From: Brachypodium distachyon
Taxonomy: Eukaryota > Streptophyta > Magnoliopsida > Poales > Poaceae
Length of the DNA: 64,000 nucleotides
Direction: 5' to 3'
Assembly (NCBI RefSeq): GCF_000005505.3
Contig: NC_016133.3
Location: forward strand, 29,753,008 to 29,817,007
Shown piece by piece: positions 57,913 to 64,000 of this stretch. Under the pieces are notes generated by a model. That model saw only the letters and a program-made list of their open reading frames with translations, did no database searches and was not told where the DNA came from. Every line of letters begins with the position of its first letter. Position 1 is the stretch's first letter. The position numbers were made by a program, and so were the translations under genes.

Positions 57913-58168
57913 TTTAACCAACAGATTTCAATAGGCATGAAACCTACCCTAGGCGACTAGGGTTTCATCTACTCCGCCGGTGACTCTCTCTGGCGCTGAG
58001 TTCTCTATCTATCCGATCTGCTGGAGGAGTCGGTGTAGCTGGTTCTCAGGCTGATTAAGGGGACGGCTTTGCCCGTCTGCCCGGCCTTGGTTCCGCTGCC
58101 TCGTTCCTCTAGGGTTTCGGCGTAAGTTCTTTGTCTCTGGATTTGGGCATCTCGATCTGCTTTGCGCC

Positions 58169-59140
58169 ATGTCGTCAAGTTCATCACATAATAGGAAGGA
58201 GAAGGGGAGTTCTGGTCTGGAGAAGGCTTTGGAGAATCTGGTGTTGAGGGAATGAGAGCTGGATGCTGTTCTTATCGATGAAGTGGAGATGCGGCGATGG
58301 AGAAGGAGTCACGGTGGCTTGCTGTAGCAAGGGTTAACACGACAACGCCGTTCACCAAGGCAACGTTGTCTCATCATATGTGCTACATCTGGGGGCTAGC
58401 CCAGGATCATGAGATCAGGGAGATCAGCGACAATCTGTTTCTCTTCAAGTTCTTTTGTCTTGGCGATTGGAAGAAGGTCGTACATCAAGGGCCATGGCTG
58501 TTTCGTGGCCATGTGGTGGTGCTAGAAGATTATGATGGCAAGTCAGATATTGCTTCAATTCCTCTCAATCAGGTGGCTGTTTGGGCGCAGATCCATAAGA
58601 TTCCAGAGATGGATCGGAGGGAGTCGATTGTTGATCAGTTGGCAAGACGGGTTGGGCGTGTAATGAGTGTGGAGATGAACCCAATCAAGTACTTGGAGGG
58701 TGATTACATCAGAGTAAGGGCGAGTATTGATGTGAGGGTTCCTTTGATTCGGTGTGTGCCACTGAAGCTTCCTGCCGAGCGTCTCTTGCTAGATGTTAAG
58801 TATGAGAAATTAGGTTACTTCTGTGATGTTTGTGGCATTCTAGGGCACAACTCGGAGGAGTGTGGTGATAGGGTTCATGGTGAGTCAGAAAAGCAATATG
58901 GGAAGTGGATGATGGCTCGGCGCCGTTCTGCAGCGACGAGTGTTTCCTTTGTTGGTCGTGCTCCTATCTCTGGTAGGCGAGGAGGAGGACGTGGTATGGG
59001 GGGAAGAGGAAGAATTCTACTCCTGTAAAGCGCACGTCTGAAGAATCTGATCTGGATAAAGACGAAGATTTGGCAGATACTGCGTCTAGTCCATCGAAGG
59101 AAACCGTTAATGGGACGGGCGTTCACCATCGCTAGCAAGC
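58169..59140 (+). pseudogene. LINE ORF1 (DUF4283-like plus zinc knuckle)
   Basis: An ATG at 58169 opens MSSSSSHNRKEKGSSGLEK, stopped by TGA at 58253. A shifted frame (58297-59028) carries the RNA-binding gag-like domain (LFLFKFFCLGDWKKVVHQG, GPWLFRGHVVVLEDYD) and a CCHC knuckle CDVCGILGHNSEEC. Gly/Arg-rich residues follow. This arrangement is typical of plant L1 ORF1, which binds the LINE RNA. Confidence 0.75.
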
Positions 59141-59358
59141 AAGAAGATTGACATGGACGTGGATCCTACTGCCACGCCTGTTTTGAATGGGGCCATGCTC
59201 GAGGATCTGGCAGGAGGAGGTGGAGGTAGTGTGCCACCACCACCACCGCAACATGTTAAACCGAAAGATAACAAAAGGGTGAAGAAGGGCACGGAGTCAT
59301 CAAGTTGTGCTGTTTTTGAGGGATCGGCGGCCTCCCGCGAGGAGGACCGCCGGGAGCA

Positions 59359-62300
59359 ATGAGTATCCTAAGCTAGAACTGTCGTGGGATTGGCAACGAC
59401 GCGACAGTTCGTGGGCTGCATACCTTGGTGCGCCGTTTTGCCCCCTCAATTCTGTGCCTTCAGGAGACTCAAGTTGCAGATGTGAGGGCTCGTAATTTAG
59501 CTTTTACCTTAGGTTTTCAAAATTGTTTTGCTGTTAGTAGTACTGGCCGGAGTGGTAGTTTGGCGATGTACTGGAACAATGATTTGGTAATGGAGTTAAT
59601 TCATTATTCCCAGTATCATATTGATATGGTTGTACGAGCAGGAACGGAAGACCCATGGCGTTTGTCATGCATCTATGGTGAAGCTACTGTCCGCCAACGG
59701 CATAAGTCTTGGGAGCTGCTCCGCTTCCTGCGAAGTGTTTCCTCTCTCCCCTGGGTTTGTATCGGGGATTTCAATGAGGTGGTCCATCAAAATGAACATT
59801 TTGGAGTTTCAGAGAGGGACCCTGGTCAGGTGCAGGGTTTCCGCGAAGCCGTCGATCTGTGTGGTCTCTATGATCTGGGTTTCAATGGAAATATTTGGAC
59901 CTTTGAGAAACGAGTAAGGGGCGGGACTTATACTCACGTCAGGCTCGACCGTGCCCTCGCGTCGACGTCTTGGTGGTCGCGTTTCCCTTTTGCAGCGGTA
60001 TTTCATCTCACCGCTGCCAAGTCCGATCATTGCCCGGTCTTGTTGAAGATGACTGAACCTGCTCAAGGCAGCCGTTCTCGAATTCATAGAGCTTTCAGGT
60101 ATGAGAAGATGTGGGAAAGTCATGATAAATTTGGAGAGTTTTTGAAGCATAAGTGGCAGGAGGTTTCCCCGGGGCTTTCCATGGGTGATTTGCATGCAAA
60201 ACTTGCACGTTTAGCCATTGATCTCACTTCCTGGAATGATGAAGTTTTTGGGCAGGTTCGCATTAAGACTCGTGAGCTCCTTGCTGAGTTGGAGAGACCG
60301 TGTGCTCTCCTGAACAGGGTCGGTCCAACGGAGGAGGAACTTGAGATTATAAACAAGCTGACTATGTGGAACCATAGAGAAGAAGTTATGTGGCGTCAGA
60401 GATCTCGGATACAGTGGCTCGCCGAGGGTGACAACAATACGAAAAAATTTCACCAGCGCGCCAGTGGGAGAAGGAAGAAAAATAGAATTGAGAAGCTATA
60501 CTTGCCAGATGGCTCTCTCACGAAGGATTTTCAGATCATGGCCGGCCACACTGAGAATTTTTATCGGAATTTATACATGTCTGAAGGGGTGACGGGGCTG
60601 GAGGAGGTTCTTGGCACTGTTCCCATAAAGGTTTCGGCACAGATGAATGAGCGTTTGGATAGGCCTTATACTGCGGAAGAAGTTAAAAGTGCACTGTTTC
60701 AAATGTTCCCGACTAAAGCGCCCGGACCTGACGACTTCCCGGCACACTTCTTTCAACGTCACTGGGATCTTTGTGGTCAGGAGGTGTCTTCAGCCGTGTT
60801 GAATGTTCTCAATGGTCTCGAAGATCCTCAAGATATGAAGCACACACTCATTGTTCTGATCCCTAAGATTCCAGGTGCCTCCTCTCTTACTCAATTCCGA
60901 CCGATTAGTTTATGTAATGTGGTGCTGAAACTTGTGTCCAAGGTACAAGCTAATAGATTGAAAGAAATCTTGTCGGAGATTATTTCTGTAGAGCAGTCGG
61001 CCTTTGTCCCGGGCAGACTTATTACTGATAATATTATCATGGCTTATGAATGTCTCCACTTTATGAAGAAGAAGAGTGCGAGGGGGTCCCAATTTGTGCA
61101 CTAAAACTTGATATGATGAAGGCCTATGACCGTGTGAGTGGCCCTATCTTCGTGCAATGATGCTCAGGCTTGGTTTCAGTAACGTTGGGTTTCATCTATT
61201 ATGAGTGTGGTCAGCTCGGTCTCCTTTTCGGTTCTTTTTAATGGACAGAGAACTGGTGTCTTTCGGCCTACCAGGGGAATCCGACAAGGAGACCCTATCT
61301 CACCTTATTTGTTCTTGTTAGTACCTGAAGGTCTGTCTTGCCTGTTAAGGAGCAGGGGGAATTCTCAAAATTTGTCAGGCATCGTTGTGGCGCCCACAGC
61401 ACCCCCAGTCAACCATCTCTTATTTGCAGACGACAGCTTGCTATTTGCAAAAGCAAACAAGGAGGGAGCCGCTGAGATCAATGAAGTTTTGACTCTGTAC
61501 TGCCAGGCATCTGGCCAACGAGTTAATTTGCAAAAGAGTTCTATTCACTTCAGTAAGGGTTGCCTTGAGAATATCCGTCAAGCTATAAAGGAAATTCTCA
61601 ATGTTCCTAATGAGTCACTTAGTGCAAAATATTTGGGGATGCCGACTAATGTTGGTAATTCTAAAAAATGGTGCTTTTAAATACTTGAAGGACCGAGTCT
61701 GGGGCAAAGTGAAAGGGTGGATGGAAGAAACTTTGTCTGTCGGTGACAAGGAGGTCCTAATTAAATCCGTGGCACAGGCTGTCCCAACCTATTCTATGGC
61801 GTGCTTCAAACTTCCTCGTGGGCTTTGTCTGAAGATTAACTCGATGATCAGGAGTTTTTGGTGGGGAAGTAAGAATGGCAAATGCAAAACACATTGGGTC
61901 TCGTGGGACACAATGACCATGCCAAAGTATATGGGAGGACTTGGGTTGAGGGACATCGAGCTTTTTAACTTAGCATTACTTGCTCGCCAAGCATGGCGCC
62001 TCTTGACAAGCCCTAGCACTCTTGAGTGGCCGAATACTACGAGCTGTGTATTATCCGACTTGTTTGTTGATGCACGCACAAATTGGCGAGCACTCATCTC
62101 AGATTTGGCGCGCAATCATTGAGGGTCGTGATGTTTTAAAACTGGGACTGGTGCACAGAATTGGCGATGGAAAATCTACATCTATTTGGGAAGATAATTG
62201 GATTCCCCGTGACGATCGAAGGTCTCCTTATACTTCAGCGCGGGCGGATTCCCCTGAGCAGGTTTCGGAGCTGATTATCCCTACTGAAGGTACGTGGAAC

Positions 62301-63463
62301 ATGCAGAAGCTCCAGGATCATTTCCTTCCGATGGATGTTGATGCTATTCGTGGAATCCCAATTAGCACAGCCGGGTGAGATTTTTGGGCCTGGCACTTTG
62401 AGAAAACGGGTATGTTTACCGTTCGGTCTTGCTATAAGATGATCATCAATACCAAAAAGATACGTGAAGACTGGCTTGATAAGAGACCCTTGTCCAGCTC
62501 TATGAAGACTGAAAAGGCTTGGTCTCGTCTATGGAAGGTGAAAGTACCGTCGAAAGTGCGTGTGTTCACCTGGCGATTAGCACAGCAGTCGCTTCCAACT
62601 GGTGATGTTCTCCTGTATCGCAACGTGGCTAAAAGCTCCCTTTGTGCTATCTGTCATTCTTCCGAGGATAGCTGGAGACACTCGTTGGTTGATTGTACCA
62701 TGGCCAAGTGTGTATGGGCTTTGGCTGACGAAGAGCTTACTGAACATGTTTGTGCCTCCGTATGCCCTAATGCGCGTGAGTGGTTGTTTGGCCTAATGGA
62801 GAGTGTTGCACCATCTGAGTTTATTCAGATTCTCCTAACCCTCGGGGCGATCTGGTCTGCCCGTCACAAGGCTATTCATGAGTCGATTTTCCAAAGTCCG
62901 GTCACAATAAATGGCTTTGTTTCAAAGCTCATGTCCGAGCTTCAGGTGCTGCAAACTGTGCTGTCAGTTCGTCCCTGTTCGAGCAAGACTGCAGCGCCTC
63001 GATGGATTCCTCCACCCAGGGGCTTCTTCAAATTTAATGTTGATGGAGGTGTGTCGAAGGGGCAGAGCAAAGGAGCAGCCACAGTGGTCTGTCATGATGA
63101 TCGTGGTCACTATCAGGGTTCCTCTGCAAGAATTTTTTAGGGTATTGTGGATCCTCCGACGCTTGAAGCGCTTGCTTGCTGAGAAGCTTTGTCGCTGGCC
63201 AAAGATTTGAATGCTCAGAAGGTTTACATCACGTCTGATGCTTCGGTGGTAATCAAAGGTATCTTAGAAGGGAGTCGTTGTTCTTATAGTGCTATTCTTC
63301 GTGAGTCAGAAGTCGTGAGTTTTTAGATGTTTGTTTTGTCCACGAGGGGAGAGAGTCTAATAAAAACGCTCATAATCTTGAGAGGAGCTCTCTTTCCCTC
63401 GAACACGGTCGTTTCCTCTGGCTTTCTAAGCCATTGATTGAGTCAATTGTACCTCTTGATTAA
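59359..63463 (+). pseudogene. LINE ORF2 (endonuclease, reverse transcriptase, RNase H)
   Basis: An ATG at 59359 gives MSILS, then TAG, then NCRGIGNDATV, so the usual Trp codon of the start motif became a stop. APE-type endonuclease: ILCLQETQVADVR, VCIGDFNEV, YTHVRLDRALAS, SDHCPVLL. Reverse transcriptase: TKAPGPDDFPAHFF, RPISLCNVVLKLVSK, SAFVPGRLITDNI, RGIRQGDPISPYLF and the catalytic FADD box (HLLFADDSLLFAKA, about 61420). A frame change lies near 61095 before RT motif A, others near 61130, 61665 and 62110. A zinc-binding zf-RVT (CAICHSSEDSWRHSLVDC) and an RNase H (FKFNVDGGVSKGQ, ITSDASVV) end it at TAA 63461. Several stops follow 63140. Confidence 0.82.
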
Positions 63464-63504
63464 TAAAGATCGTGTTTTCGCTTAAAAAAAACCAATTTAA
63501 CCAA

Positions 63505-64000
63505 TTCGGCAGCTGCGTATATTCGAAATTAATCAGTCTTGCAACAACTCTGTGGAGTTGCAACCTGGCAGGCCTAATCTAGAATGTTACACTGGACGAT
63601 ATTGAAGATTCCGCAGCCCACTAGGATATGTTCTATGTCCTCGTCATGTCGTTCATAGAAGGAAAGAATACACGGGCAGCGACGTTAGGAAGCCCACGTA
63701 TGGCCCGCAAGAAAAAGGACCTCGAAAAAAAACTTATAGCTAGCCCAGCAAGGTTTCTTCACTGCCGCCAGGCAGAAAGCAGGAAACTTAGCATCAGACA
63801 CTTCTTTTTTCGAAGCTGAACGCCCAGGGCTTGAATTCCATAGGCGAAAGACCTCAATCAGAAAACCAGGGATATGAGTATAAACTTAGCATCATCAGAC
63901 TCACTGCGCCTGTATCATGTGCCTGCCATTTCATTGTGCTCAAAATCTGAAAACATCATCGTGCCAAGTTGAATGTCTCCTAGGTCCTTGATGTATCCCA
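63505..64000 (-). pseudogene. Remnant of a second LINE (zf-RVT segment)
   Basis: On the minus strand around 63600-63700 a frame reads RRCPCILSFYERHDEDIEHI followed by LVGC, fitting the C-x-C ... H-x4-C end of a zf-RVT domain of plant LINEs. A stop precedes it. The rest of the window edge shows no other supported gene. Confidence 0.45.

Larger units (their letters stand above)
57922..63493 (+). mobile_element. L1-type LINE (non-LTR retrotransposon), degenerate
   Basis: It has two successive coding regions (ORF1 gag-like; ORF2 endonuclease-RT-RNase H) and ends in AATAAA (63462-63467) and a short A-run (63484-63491). TTTAACCAA occurs at 57913-57921 and at 63496-63504, a possible target-site duplication, although a few bases separate the second copy from the A-run. 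Several stops and frameshifts exist. Confidence 0.8.

Overview
This is nuclear DNA of a grass (Poaceae). Two intact host genes with plant-type introns sit in a dense nest of grass-type transposable elements: a Mutator-like element (MULE), Ty3/gypsy Tat and chromovirus retrotransposons, an L1-type LINE and miniature inverted-repeat elements (MITEs). I cannot name the species from sequence alone.

Layout, left to right. (1) 0.8-1.9 kb: an intronless ULP1/SENP-type cysteine protease gene on the minus strand. (2) 2.6-3.08 kb: a decayed copy of exon 1 and part of intron 1 of the fatty-alcohol oxidase gene found at 42.7-47.2 kb. (3) 3175-32213: one very large MULE of about 29 kb, with TIRs of about 0.4 kb and a 9-bp target-site duplication (AAATTAAAA). 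It carries a multi-exon ULP1-type protease gene (+) and a FAR1-type MULE transposase gene (-), arranged tail to tail. Three kinds of LTR sequence lie inside it: gypsy-like repeats at 5.7-8.5 kb, a truncated chromovirus at 8.48-10.62 kb, and a Tat/Retand-type element of about 14 kb at 13.78-27.90 kb. The Tat element encodes gag, protease, RT, two RNase H domains and integrase on the minus strand, and a separate opposite-strand gene (aORF, 'putative gypsy type transposon' family) on the plus strand. (4) 32.3-37.9 kb: an intact gene for phosphoribosylformylglycinamidine synthase (purine synthesis), starting right beside the MULE end. (5) 38-42.6 kb: intergenic DNA with short hairpin repeats. (6) 42.69-47.19 kb: an intact three-exon long-chain fatty alcohol oxidase gene on the minus strand, with a MITE in intron 2. 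(7) 47.9-52.8 kb: an unclassified repeat-rich block bounded by matching palindromes and holding a broken B3-like gene. (8) 52.9-57.5 kb: tandem repeats, a MITE and two inverted-repeat elements. (9) 57.9-63.5 kb: a degenerate L1-type LINE, followed by a remnant of a second LINE in the opposite orientation.

The two host genes are unrelated in pathway and are neighbours only. The main biological story is the MULE. It pairs a transposase with a SUMO-protease-like gene whose His-Asp-Cys triad is still readable, its boundaries can be fixed to the base, and its transposase is broken by only two obvious lesions. A related stand-alone ULP1 gene about 1.3 kb outside the element raises the question of whether a transposon-borne protease was taken over by the host.
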